DNA of 37,950 bases from Acidobacteriota bacterium (GTDB lineage: Bacteria; Acidobacteriota; Terriglobia; Terriglobales; Acidobacteriaceae). The notes under the pieces were generated by a model. That model saw only the letters and a program-made list of their open reading frames with translations. It searched no databases and was not told where the DNA came from. Shown piece after piece: positions 25,858-34,157 of the stretch. Numbering within the stretch: position 1 is the stretch's first letter; each line of letters opens with the position of its first letter. The stretch covers positions 1 to 37,950 of the forward strand of contig JAJXWA010000023.1 in NCBI GenBank assembly GCA_021781795.1, given 5' to 3'. A program made the position numbers and the translations under genes.

Positions 25858-27648
25858 CTACTTGCTGGATTGAGCGATCCATGCGTCGATACGCTCGCTG
25901 AGCACGTCCAGGGGCAGCGCGCCCGAATCGAGCACCTGATCGTGGAAGGCGCGGAGGTCGAACTTCACGCCCATCGCCGCCTTTGCCTTATCGCGCAGTT
26001 CCAGCATCTTCAACTGTCCCACCTTGTACGCGAGCGCCTGTCCCGGCCATGCAATATAGCGATCGACCTCGGCCTGCAGACTGGCTTCATCCAACGCGGA
26101 GTGGTCGTGAAAATAATCCACCATCTGCTGGCGCGTCCAGTGTTGCGAGTGGACACCCGTATCCACCACCAGCCGGATAGCGCGCCATATATCCAATTCC
26201 AGACGTCCATAATCCGAGTAAGGATTCTGATAACCGCCTACATCCTTCCCAAGCTGCTCCGCGTAGAGAGCCCATCCCTCGGTATACGCCGTGTCGCCGC
26301 CATACTTGCGGAACTCAGGCACTCCCTCCATTTCCTGTGCGATCGAGATCTGCAGATGATGTCCTGGGATGCCCTCGTGATAGGCAAGCGCTTCTACGTC
26401 ATACAGATTTCGCTGCGTCGCCTCGTAGGTGTCGATGAACAGGCGTCCCGGACGCGCGCCATCGGGCGTTCCGCGTTCGTAGTAGGCCGGGGCTGAATTT
26501 TCGGCCAGATAGTCCGGAACAGGCACAACCTCGAAGGCTTCCTTGGGCAGATGGCCAAAAAGTTGCGGAAGCCTTGCCTTCATTGCATCAAGGTATCCGC
26601 GATAGGCGGCCAGCAACGCTTCCGCTGAGGCTGGGTGCAGTTTGGGATTGCCCTTGAGGCTCGCCTCAAAGCTCTTGCGATCTTTGAAGCCGAGCTTCTG
26701 TGCAATTGCCAGCATCGCGGCTTCATCTTGAGCGACCTGCTCCACGCCGATCTGGTGAATCTGATCCGCAGTCAGGCTGGTGGAGGTGTTGCGGCGGATC
26801 AGGAACCGGTAATACTTCGCTCCGTCGGACAACGCCCCGATGCCTGGCTGCTCGCGACCCGCGGGAATGTAAGCGTACTGGATGAACTGCGCCAGACGCT
26901 GATAGGCCGGCAACACTTCCTTCTGGATCACGCGCAGCATCTCTTCGCGGATGCGCGCCTGGTCCGCCGCGGAGATCGATGCCGGAAACTTCTTAAGCGG
27001 CGAGGCCAATGGAGAGTCTTCCGGCTTTTGCGTCGCGAGTTGCTGCACTTCCGGCAGGGTCTTTTCAAGGATGGACCGCGGCGGTACGCGCTGATCGTCG
27101 ATGCCGATCGACATATCCGTGATGACCTGATCAAACGCATGCGGTATCTTGTGCAGGCGGGCGATCCAGTCGTCGTAGTCCTTCACGGTCTTGAAGCTCA
27201 GCTCCGCCACGAGCCCCGGATAGGTGGAGTAGATGCCTCCCATCTGGTTGATGGGCATCTCCCACTCCTTGAACTCGGCGGCTTCCTCGTCGTCGAGAAA
27301 GCGGCGAAGCAGCAGTTCGCGACTCGTCTTTTCCTGATCGCTGAAGCCCGTCGGGTCAATCGCAGCCAGACGCATCAGGTCGTTCTGCTCCACGGCCAGC
27401 CAGTCATTCGCCGCCTGCGCAGAGTAGTCCGAGATCTGATCATTGAATCGCGTATCGCCAATCTGCGAAGCGAACTCGGGCGAGTGCTGCAGATATGCAT
27501 CCCAATACTCTTTGAAGAGGGATTGCAGCGCGGCCTCTCTGTCAGCCAGCGGCGCGGGAGCCGCGGCCGGAGCGCCTGGATTGAGATTCGGAACCTGAGC
27601 AGATAGCGTGGTCAGAGTGAAAAGGATAAAGGCTGCAACTCGATTCAA
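25858..27648 (-). CDS. Secreted DUF885 zinc-peptidase-like protein
   Basis: The product is about 596 residues with a signal peptide (LNRVAAFILFTLTTLSAQV). It belongs to the DUF885 family, related to M32-like metallopeptidases. The likely zinc motif is HEGIPGHHLQI (near residue 424) with a downstream TEGWALYAEQLG. Members are secreted and presumed to be peptidases, but catalysis is largely undemonstrated. I set the start at a TTG (27648) preceded by CCCGGAG, because it opens the signal peptide; a GTG at 27729 would add 27 mostly polar residues. It stands alone, followed on its own strand by the receptor gene 418 bases on. Confidence 0.85.
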   Translation of the reverse strand: MNRVAAFILFTLTTLSAQVPNLNPGAPAAAPAPLADREAALQSLFKEYWDAYLQHSPEFASQIGDTRFNDQISDYSAQAANDWLAVEQNDLMRLAAIDPTGFSDQEKTSRELLLRRFLDDEEAAEFKEWEMPINQMGGIYSTYPGLVAELSFKTVKDYDDWIARLHKIPHAFDQVITDMSIGIDDQRVPPRSILEKTLPEVQQLATQKPEDSPLASPLKKFPASISAADQARIREEMLRVIQKEVLPAYQRLAQFIQYAYIPAGREQPGIGALSDGAKYYRFLIRRNTSTSLTADQIHQIGVEQVAQDEAAMLAIAQKLGFKDRKSFEASLKGNPKLHPASAEALLAAYRGYLDAMKARLPQLFGHLPKEAFEVVPVPDYLAENSAPAYYERGTPDGARPGRLFIDTYEATQRNLYDVEALAYHEGIPGHHLQISIAQEMEGVPEFRKYGGDTAYTEGWALYAEQLGKDVGGYQNPYSDYGRLELDIWRAIRLVVDTGVHSQHWTRQQMVDYFHDHSALDEASLQAEVDRYIAWPGQALAYKVGQLKMLELRDKAKAAMGVKFDLRAFHDQVLDSGALPLDVLSERIDAWIAQSSK

Positions 27649-27920
27649 CGGACAACTCCGGGGGCATCTGTCGCTCAAAGGCCCCAACGAAAGTGTAGAG
27701 CAACGAGCGTGGGTCCGACAGAGGCGCACCTCGCAGCGGGGGATCGATACAATGCGTCACCACGTCTGCAAAGCTGCGGATAGGCTCGCGATTCAACCTT
27801 TGCTGAAAGCCGCTGCTCGGCGTTAACGTTCTGATGGAAGGGTATGCTGAATCTGCTGCACGAGTGCAGAGAGGCAATCGGCAGCGAACAGCAGCGGAGT
27901 AAGCTCGAAGGAAACTTGCT

Positions 27921-29345
27921 ATGTCCTCGAATTCCGACGCGCAGTGCCTGCCTCCTGCAGGTCAGTCGTTGAGTGCAGATACCCAGATTGCGCTGCATGG
28001 CGTCACGCGCGTTCTGGCCTCCGTGGGCAGAGCCTTTGTCTGTCTCGATGCCGATTTTCGCATCGTGCATGCGTCCTATCTGCTGGATGGACTTCTCGGA
28101 GAGGGTGCCTCACGTAACCTTGTGGACCGCGGTATCGAAGAACTGCTCGGCGCTGATCTCTTCGGCGCGAAGGGGCCGCTGCGCAGCGCACTGCTGGAAG
28201 GACAACGGCGCGAAGGCTGGCGCGCAACTGTGCAGTTCAAAGATGCGACGTCGAGGCTAGTGTCCATAACCGTTGCTCCATTGCTCGACGAACCCACGGA
28301 ATTTTGCGATCCCCGGATGCGCTATGTGGTCCTGCTGCGCCCGGCAGATGAAGATCAAATGTGTTCGACGGGCCCTGCCTTTTACTCCGATGCCATCGCC
28401 CAATCACCCGCGATGCAGCGCATCTTCCGGCTGGTGGAGACCCTCCAGCACAGCGAAGCCACCGTCCTGATTACCGGGGAGAGCGGGACGGGCAAGGAAG
28501 TAGTCGCCCGCGCCATTCATCAGGGCTCGTCACGCAGCAATGGTCCATTCGTCGCCGTCAATTGCGGCGCGCTGCCGGCGGAGCTGCTCGAATCGGAGCT
28601 CTTTGGCCATGTTCGCGGTGCCTTTACCGGCGCGGTAAGAGATCGGGTGGGGCGCTTTGAACTGGCCTCGCACGGCACTCTCTTTCTCGATGAGATTGGC
28701 GACCTCCATCCGCAACTGCAGGTCAAGCTCCTCCGTGTCCTGCAGGAGCGCCAGTTTGAGCGCGTGGGCGAAAGCGTGACGCGAACCGCGCGAGCACGCA
28801 TCCTCTCCGCGACTAACGTGGACTTGCGAATGGCCCTGCGCCAGGGCCGCCTCAGAGAGGACCTCTATTACCGGCTCTGCGTGGTGCCGATTGAGGTCCC
28901 GCCGCTGCGGGAGCGCCGCGAAGATATCTCCCCGCTCGCGCGCCATCTCCTGAATCGGGTGGCCGCTCAGCACGGACTCGTCCGACGTATCTCGCCCCAG
29001 GCCATGCGCTTGCTCCTTGAGTACCCCTGGCCAGGAAATGTCCGTGAGCTGGCGAACGTGATGGAGTATGCCGTCGCCGTTGCAAAGATGGAGACGATTC
29101 TGCCTGAAGATCTCCCGGAGGAGATCCGCTCGCCCTTTGTCGTGCACGCGCCGCAATCCAGGGAAAGCGGTCATCCATCCCGGCACTCTCACGTCGATGA
29201 GAATCCGTCCGAAGAAGCAGAGCGCCTCGCCGCCCTGCTGGCGTCGCACCACTGGAACCGCGCTGAGGTGGCGCGCGAGCTTGGCCTCAGCCGCACGACC
29301 CTATGGCGCAAGATGCGGGAACTCCGCATCACGGAACACCCGTGA
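27921..29345 (+). CDS. Sigma-54-dependent activator, FisR-like
   Basis: This 474-residue bacterial enhancer-binding protein has an N-terminal PAS-like sensor (about 24-140) and an AAA+ domain with Walker A GESGTGKE (186-193), the sigma-54 contact loop GAFTGA (233-238) and Walker B LFLDEIGD (254-261). A Fis-type helix-turn-helix (about 440-470, [21 protein letters not shown]) ends the protein. It lies directly upstream of an SQR operon, as FisR does in Proteobacteria, where sulfane sulfur modifies sensor cysteines. Cysteines here are at 9, 41, 129 and 148, a spacing unlike what I recall for FisR, so the sensing mode may differ. Start: ATG at 27921 after GAAGGA. Confidence 0.88.
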   Translation: MSSNSDAQCLPPAGQSLSADTQIALHGVTRVLASVGRAFVCLDADFRIVHASYLLDGLLGEGASRNLVDRGIEELLGADLFGAKGPLRSALLEGQRREGWRATVQFKDATSRLVSITVAPLLDEPTEFCDPRMRYVVLLRPADEDQMCSTGPAFYSDAIAQSPAMQRIFRLVETLQHSEATVLITGESGTGKEVVARAIHQGSSRSNGPFVAVNCGALPAELLESELFGHVRGAFTGAVRDRVGRFELASHGTLFLDEIGDLHPQLQVKLLRVLQERQFERVGESVTRTARARILSATNVDLRMALRQGRLREDLYYRLCVVPIEVPPLRERREDISPLARHLLNRVAAQHGLVRRISPQAMRLLLEYPWPGNVRELANVMEYAVAVAKMETILPEDLPEEIRSPFVVHAPQSRESGHPSRHSHVDENPSEEAERLAALLASHHWNRAEVARELGLSRTTLWRKMRELRITEHP

Positions 29346-29360
29346 AAAGCCGCCCGCCAC

Positions 29361-29399
29361 GTTGCAACCATTGAAACGAGTGTTGCAACATTCGTTTCA
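29361..29399. promoter_or_regulatory. Upstream activator sites of the SQR operon
   Basis: GTTGCAAC occurs twice, at 29361-29368 and 29382-29389, 21 bases apart (two helical turns). The second is the centre of a near-perfect 28-base palindrome (29372-29399) with outer arms TGAAACGA and TCGTTTCA. It is centred about 90 bases upstream of the predicted sigma-54 start and just after the activator gene, as expected for an enhancer-binding site. Confidence 0.65.
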
Positions 29400-29448
29400 T
29401 TACAGGTCGCACAAGGACTTAATCCGTTGATTTAATGGGCCACTGAGT

Positions 29449-29465
29449 TTGGCGCAATGCGTGCA
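29449..29465 (+). promoter_or_regulatory. Sigma-54 (-24/-12) promoter
   Basis: TTGGCGCAATGCGTGCA has GG (29451-29452) and GC (29463-29464) separated by exactly ten bases, with TGGC and TGCA agreeing with the TGGCAC-N5-TTGCA consensus. Transcription would begin near 29476, leaving a leader of about 420 bases before the SQR gene. That leader (29476-29894) contains no ORF I can support. Confidence 0.65.
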
Positions 29466-29894
29466 CTTCTTTCTGAAGGAAGGTTCGTTGACGCTCCGCG
29501 CTGCTGGGTAACAGTGGGGGCTGCGAGCGGACTCTCTGGAAGGCGGCATGAGAATCACGCAAAGTTCGCATCGGTCCTGGGTGGCTCCATCCGCTAACTG
29601 GATGGATCTGCTGCTCTTTGCCGTGCCATCCCGATCCGCTCGGACCGTTCTCCGCATCCGCTTCCTTGCCCATGGAAATTCAGTCCGGAGAGCTGCGCGA
29701 TGCTCAGGCCAAAGTGGGAGTTATTCCTTCGCCGCGTTCTGGGCTGCGCAAACCTTCGCAGCTCTCTTTCTCCCGACGAGTACAGCGACTGCAAACATGG
29801 CCGGGGCGCAACAATTTGTTTTTCACTTCTGTAACGTCGTGTCTCACGCCGGACTTTATGGAAGTGGGAATCACCGCAGAAGAGGAGACACACC

Positions 29895-31127
29895 ATGCGT
29901 CACATGCTAATTCTCGGCGGCGGAACTGCCGGAACCATCATGGCAAACAAGCTGGCCGCCGCATTGGATGAAAGAGACTGGCGTATTACGGTCGTCGACG
30001 AGACGGAGGAGCATTACTACCAGCCGGGTTTCCTGTTCGTTCCGTTTGGCACGTATCGAATGCGCGAGATTGTGAAACCGCGCCGCCAGTACTTTCCCGG
30101 CCGGATTAAGTTCATCGTGTCTGCAATCGACCGCATTGAGCCAGAAAAGAAGACGGTTCTCCTCGCTGGTGGGGAGGCGCTCCGCTACGACGTCCTGATT
30201 ATCGCGACGGGCGCCAACATTCATCCCGAGCAGACCGAAGGCCTGATGGACGAAGAGTGGGGCAAGAGCAAGTTTGATTTCTATACTCCCAAGGGCGCAG
30301 AGCGCCTGGGCCAGTTCTTCAAGACATGGCAGGGGGGCAAGCTGATTCTGAGCGTGACCGAGATGCCGATCAAATGCCCGGTCGCTCCGCTCGAGTTTCT
30401 TTTTCTGGCCGATGCTTACTTCACCAAGCGCGGCATGCGCGACAAGGTGGATCTGCAACTGGTCACGCCGCTCTCCGGCGCATTTACCAAGCCCACCTCG
30501 AGCCGGGTTCTCGGCGAGTTTCTTGCGCGCAAGGGCGTCAGCGTCACGCCGGACTTTGACCTCGGCCGTGTCGACAGCAAAGAGAAGAAGCTGGTGGCCT
30601 GGGACGAAACCGAGGTCGGCTACGACGTGCTTGTATCGATTCCGACGAACATGGGCAACGCCTGCATCGCACGCAGCAGGCTTGGCAACGAGTTGAACTT
30701 TGTGCCGACGAACAAAGAGACCCTTCAGGCTGAAGGACTTGAAGATGTTTTCGTGATTGGCGATGCAACGAACCTGCCCAGTTCCAAGGCTGGGTCGGTT
30801 GCTCACTTCCAGGCGGACATCCTGTTCCAGAACATCCTCGAACATATCGACGGGCGTCCGCCGGTTGCGCACTTCGACGGGCACGCCAACTGTTTCATTG
30901 AGTCGGGATTCGGCAAGGGATTGCTGATTGACTTCAATTATGAGACGGAACCGCTGCCGGGAGAATTCCCGCTGCCGGGCGTTGGGCCCTTCAGCCTCTT
31001 GCAGGAGAGCCCGATTAATCACTACGGGAAGATGATGTTCCGCTGGGTCTATTGGAACCTGTTGCTGCGGGGCCTGGAGTTGCCGATTGAAGCGGAGATG
31101 TCCATGGCCGGAAAGCGGGTGCAATGA
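29895..31127 (+). CDS. sqr: Sulfide:quinone oxidoreductase (SQR)-type flavoprotein
   Basis: SQR oxidises sulfide to sulfane sulfur or polysulfide and passes electrons to the membrane quinone pool. The 410-residue protein has the FAD-binding motif LILGGGTAGTIMANKLA (5-21), the second dinucleotide signature YDVLIIATGAN (98-108), VFVIGDATNLPSSKAGSVAHFQ (285-306) and a C-terminal membrane-associating segment. Two cysteines fit the redox pair of SQR: Cys161 in IKCPVAP and Cys333 in HANCFIES. A third is Cys257; the extra N-terminal-half cysteine of type I enzymes is absent. ATG at 29895 has AGAAGAGGAG upstream. Its TGA overlaps the next start (ATGATG). NADH-like flavoprotein relatives exist, but the context supports SQR. 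Confidence 0.88.
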   Translation: MRHMLILGGGTAGTIMANKLAAALDERDWRITVVDETEEHYYQPGFLFVPFGTYRMREIVKPRRQYFPGRIKFIVSAIDRIEPEKKTVLLAGGEALRYDVLIIATGANIHPEQTEGLMDEEWGKSKFDFYTPKGAERLGQFFKTWQGGKLILSVTEMPIKCPVAPLEFLFLADAYFTKRGMRDKVDLQLVTPLSGAFTKPTSSRVLGEFLARKGVSVTPDFDLGRVDSKEKKLVAWDETEVGYDVLVSIPTNMGNACIARSRLGNELNFVPTNKETLQAEGLEDVFVIGDATNLPSSKAGSVAHFQADILFQNILEHIDGRPPVAHFDGHANCFIESGFGKGLLIDFNYETEPLPGEFPLPGVGPFSLLQESPINHYGKMMFRWVYWNLLLRGLELPIEAEMSMAGKRVQ

Positions 31128-31837
31128 TGGCAACCGCAACTGTTGAAGACCGGATCGGCGAGCTGGATCGCAAGCTGGACTTCATCGTCGAAGAGCTCTC
31201 GCATCTGAAGAGGGTGCGGAACAGCGCCGAAGACCTTGTCGCAGATCTTACTCTGGTAGGCAAAGATGCGATGAAGGATGCGGTTGAGAGCCTCGGTTCT
31301 GCCGCGCTTCGGCCGGAAGAGATTCTGCAGCTTGTCAAAAGCGTGCTGATCGACGCGCGACTGCTGCAAAGCGCGCTACGGCAATTGGAGAGCGCCGCAG
31401 ACTTCATTCAGGATGCCGGGCCGCTTGCGCGCGATCTCTTTCACCAGGCTGTAGTCGGCTGCCAGAGGCTCGATGAAAAGGGATACTTCACCGCCGTGGC
31501 CGCGGGTACGCGCGTTGCGGATGCGCTCATCCAGTCGCACTCTCGCGAGGACTGGAAGCAGGTGGAGGCCAGCGTACCGCAGCTCGTCGGCTTCCTGCGT
31601 GAACTCACCCGGCCCGAAGTGCTGCAGGCGCTCGAGGCCATCATCCACGGCTTTGGCCGAGTCCAGGCCACAATGAACGTGGACAAATCCGTCGTGCAGC
31701 TTGTACGGGACGTTAATTCTCCGGATGCACGCCGGGGAATCGCCATCCTGGTTGAGTTTCTCAAAGTCGTCGGGTCACGCAGTGTCGTCGGTCCCGCACC
31801 CACACCCACACCCACAACACCCACCGCAGGGAGGTAA
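31124..31837 (+). CDS. DUF1641-family SQR partner protein
   Basis: The product is about 237 residues, mostly helical and soluble. The C-terminal half (LVGFLRELTRPEVLQALEAIIHGFGRVQA...VRDVNSPDARRGIAILVEFLKVVG) matches the DUF1641 pattern found beside SQR and formate dehydrogenase-like genes. It ends in a Pro/Thr-rich tail (PAPTPTPTTPTAGR). It overlaps the sqr stop by four bases, so it is translationally coupled and probably works with SQR, perhaps in membrane recruitment; that role is inferred. ATG 31124 and 31127 are both possible. Confidence 0.78.
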   Translation: MMATATVEDRIGELDRKLDFIVEELSHLKRVRNSAEDLVADLTLVGKDAMKDAVESLGSAALRPEEILQLVKSVLIDARLLQSALRQLESAADFIQDAGPLARDLFHQAVVGCQRLDEKGYFTAVAAGTRVADALIQSHSREDWKQVEASVPQLVGFLRELTRPEVLQALEAIIHGFGRVQATMNVDKSVVQLVRDVNSPDARRGIAILVEFLKVVGSRSVVGPAPTPTPTTPTAGR

Positions 31838-31840
31838 CGC

Positions 31841-32158
31841 ATGGAGACGATGAACATGGCTGGAAAGGCAATTGAATTGGACGCAGATGGGCACCTTGCC
31901 CATCGGGGAGACTGGAACGAAGAAGTCGCTCGCGCGCTCGCAACCCAGGAAGGTATTCCTGAACTGACGCCGCAACATTGGACGGTGATTAACTTCATGC
32001 GGGCCGTCTTTGACAAAGAAGGCGATGCCCCCTCGATCCGGCGCCTGACCAAGGAGAGCGGAGTGGATACCAAGACCCTGTACCAGCTTTTCCCTAAAGG
32101 GCCTGCAAAGCGCTCAGCCAAGATTGCCGGACTGCCAAAGCCCAAGGGCTGCATATAA
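31841..32158 (+). CDS. DsrC/TusE-family sulfur-carrier protein with one C-terminal cysteine
   Basis: This 105-residue protein has the DsrC/TusE fold signature (LDADGHLAHRGDWNEEVARALATQEGI, LTPQHWTVINFMR, TKESGVDTKTLYQLFPKGPAKRSAKIAGLPKPKGCI). The penultimate cysteine Cys104 (CysA) is present. The position 11 residues before it, where DsrC has CysB, is Ala93. It can therefore carry persulfide but not form the DsrC trisulfide loop, as in TusE or RspA-type proteins. AGGGAGG lies before the ATG at 31841. It is three bases downstream of the DUF1641 gene, within the SQR operon. Confidence 0.88.
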   Translation: METMNMAGKAIELDADGHLAHRGDWNEEVARALATQEGIPELTPQHWTVINFMRAVFDKEGDAPSIRRLTKESGVDTKTLYQLFPKGPAKRSAKIAGLPKPKGCI

Positions 32159-32170
32159 GGAGAACACACA

Positions 32171-32650
32171 ATGCCAGAGAACAACGTACAACCCATTGAA
32201 AAGGTCTCGATCATCGTTTCGCATGGCTCTCTCGAAGGCGTGTATCCAGCCCTGATTATGGCCAATGGCGCGCGCATGGAAGGCATCGAAGCGTCCCTGT
32301 TCTTTACGTTCTTCGGACTCGACGCCATCATCAAGAAGAGGATGAACGATCTCAAGGTCGCAACCGTCGGCAACCCGGCAATGCATATGCCCACGCTCGT
32401 CGGCGCTCTCCCGGGCATGTCGTCATTCGCCACGAAGATGATGCAGAAGGAGATGGAAAAGCTGGACATCCCTCCGGTTGGCGAATTCATCACGATGATT
32501 CACGACGCGGGCTGCGAAATCTACGCCTGCCGCGCGACCGTGGACATGTTCCACCTCAAGAAGGAAGATTTCTGTGACGAACTGGACGGGGTAATTTCTG
32601 TGGGCCAGTTCTATGAAAAAGCGGCCGGCGCGCAGATCATCTTTACATAA
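32171..32650 (+). CDS. DsrE-family sulfurtransferase-like protein
   Basis: The product is 159 residues of the DsrE/DsrE2 family. It has KVSIIVSHGSLEGVYPALIMANGARMEG near the N terminus and a sulfur-handling cysteine pair in GCEIYACRATVDMF (Cys115, Cys120), with a third Cys135. Family members accept persulfide from SQR, rhodanese or low-molecular-weight thiols and pass it to DsrC/TusE partners. The ATG follows AAGGAGAACACACA and is 12 bases after the DsrC-like stop. Together with the upstream genes it forms a sulfane-sulfur relay. Confidence 0.88.
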   Translation: MPENNVQPIEKVSIIVSHGSLEGVYPALIMANGARMEGIEASLFFTFFGLDAIIKKRMNDLKVATVGNPAMHMPTLVGALPGMSSFATKMMQKEMEKLDIPPVGEFITMIHDAGCEIYACRATVDMFHLKKEDFCDELDGVISVGQFYEKAAGAQIIFT

Positions 32651-32785
32651 GGGGATCGCATCGACGAGTTGGTAGTCTTAGCAGTCTGCTGGCGCCGGTC
32701 GATGAATGTGTCTGCCTCTCCGCTGGGAGGGGCATCGGCCAACAACCGGAACCGGCTGGGATTCATAGGAGACTCGGAGGAAGGG

Positions 32786-33406
32786 ATGGATCAGCCGGCG
32801 CGCAAAGCGCACTGGGAGCAGTTCTACGCAAACCACACCGAGCCGGAGTTGAGCTGGTTTGAGTCCGTGCCTTCGTTGTCTCTGGAGTTGATTCGCAAGA
32901 GCGCACGAGGAACCGGAGATTCCATCGTCGATGTCGGCGGCGGCAGCTCCAGACTGGTGGACTGCCTTCTCGCGGACGGCTACACGTCCATCTCCGTTCT
33001 TGATGTCAGTATGCGCGCTCTTGCGATGGCCCGCGAGCGCCTGGGCGCGGCTGCTGGAATGGTTCGCTGGATTGAATCGGATGTATTGGAGTGGAATCCT
33101 CCGGACGGCGTGGATATCTGGCACGACCGGGCCGCGTATCACTTCTTCACCGAAGAGAAGGACCGTGCGGCCTACGCTCGAGCGGCTTCCGGCGCTGTGC
33201 GCAGAGGAGGTGCGCTCATCGTTACCACCTTTGCGATCGATGGGCCGAAATCATGCAGTGGACTTCCTGCTTATCGCGCCAACACTGAGATGATAGCTGC
33301 CGACTTTGCGCAGGCGTTTGATCTGGCGGAGAGCCTCATCCACGACCACCACACGCCGCGCGGCGCTGTGCAGCGGTTCCAGATTGCGCGACTCACGCGC
33401 AAGTAG
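32786..33406 (+). CDS. Class I SAM-dependent methyltransferase
   Basis: This 206-residue protein has the Rossmann SAM-binding motif SIVDVGGGSSRLVDCLL (about residues 46-62), an acidic residue after the second strand (VLDVSMRALAMARERLG), and the post-motif region DIWHDRAAYHFFTEEKDRAAYA. The pattern resembles TehB- or thiopurine/thiol-methyltransferase-like proteins acting on small molecules. Start: ATG at 32786 with GGAGG five bases upstream; the longer frame to 32669 lacks this support. It is 135 bases after the DsrE-like gene on the same strand. A role in methylating sulfur compounds is possible but unproven. Confidence 0.78.
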   Translation: MDQPARKAHWEQFYANHTEPELSWFESVPSLSLELIRKSARGTGDSIVDVGGGSSRLVDCLLADGYTSISVLDVSMRALAMARERLGAAAGMVRWIESDVLEWNPPDGVDIWHDRAAYHFFTEEKDRAAYARAASGAVRRGGALIVTTFAIDGPKSCSGLPAYRANTEMIAADFAQAFDLAESLIHDHHTPRGAVQRFQIARLTRK

Positions 33407-33460
33407 TATCGGTCCGTCAGGAGTTCTGCAACTCGTCTTTCGCTGAAATGGATCTGGTTT

Positions 33461-33483
33461 GGCGCCGTCAGCAAAAAGGCGCC
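33461..33483 (+). terminator. Possible terminator between convergent genes
   Basis: GGCGCC (33461-33466) and GGCGCC (33478-33483) can pair around an A-rich loop, between the methyltransferase stop and the MaoC stop. It is weak because there is no T-run. Confidence 0.3.
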
Positions 33484-33537
33484 CCTTACCAACTGAAGGG
33501 ATTCACCCGCGAAGGACCCTGCACGGGATAACCGATT

Positions 33538-34008
33538 TCACTGCGAGACAGATTTGCTGGCTGGGTACGCAACACGACGTTCCACGAGCAGTAAATGCTC
33601 GCATGCCAGAACGAGTTGCTCCTTCTGGTTGAAGATCTCGACCCCTTCAACGACAATTCCGTGACTCAGTCTTTTGCGAGCGTCTCGCTTCTCCTTGATC
33701 GTCACCTTTACATGAATTGTGTCGCCAATGAACACAGGCTGAATGAATCGCAGCCGGTCATACCCGTACGACATGGCGTGCGGATTGATCACACCGGCAG
33801 TCAGTCCAACGCCCACGCTGAAGATGAGCGTCCCGTGCGCAATCCGCCGTCCAAACGGCTGCGTGCGACACCATTCCTCATCCATGTGGTGCGGATAGAA
33901 ATCGCCTGTCTGGCCCGCATGGAGCACTATATCCGTTTCCGTAATGGTCCGTCCCGATGTTGCGCGCTGCGCGCCCACTTCATAGTCTTCAAAGAACTCG
34001 ACCGCCAT
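33538..34008 (-). CDS. MaoC-family (R)-enoyl-CoA hydratase-like protein
   Basis: This 156-residue hot-dog-fold protein contains the hydratase motif [25 protein letters not shown], with the catalytic dyad Asp36/His41 (typical spacing). Family members hydrate enoyl-CoAs or dehydrate hydroxyacyl-CoAs such as mesaconyl- or methylmalyl-type intermediates. ATG 34008 has AGGGAG upstream; a start at 34080 is possible but adds a poorly conserved segment. It is divergent from the SBP/CoA-transferase operon and probably belongs to the same pathway, since CaiB/BaiF transferases and MaoC proteins commonly work together on CoA thioesters. Confidence 0.88.
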   Translation of the reverse strand: MAVEFFEDYEVGAQRATSGRTITETDIVLHAGQTGDFYPHHMDEEWCRTQPFGRRIAHGTLIFSVGVGLTAGVINPHAMSYGYDRLRFIQPVFIGDTIHVKVTIKEKRDARKRLSHGIVVEGVEIFNQKEQLVLACEHLLLVERRVAYPASKSVSQ

Positions 34009-34102
34009 TGTCTTCTCCCTGCAGAGCCATGCACCACCTCCCAGTGAGGCGGCAGAGGCGGCACATTGCGCCAGACTCATCGTAGCATTTTTTGAAATAC
34101 AT

Positions 34103-34116
34103 TTTTATTGATAAAA
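34103..34116. promoter_or_regulatory. AT-rich operator/promoter candidate in the MaoC/SBP divergent region
   Basis: TTTTATTGATAAAA has perfect inverted halves TTTTAT/ATAAAA with a TG spacer. It lies inside an AT-rich stretch (34086-34120) between two divergent genes. It is a plausible site for the IclR-like regulator beginning at 37903. Nothing shows binding. Confidence 0.35.
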
Positions 34117-34157
34117 TGAGCGAATCCAGTCTAATATGCACGAGGACTCTCTTCCGA

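Noticed and set aside
29548..29910. Small ORFs in the sqr leader
   Set aside because: No ribosome binding site, domain or coherent codon use; treated as untranslated leader.
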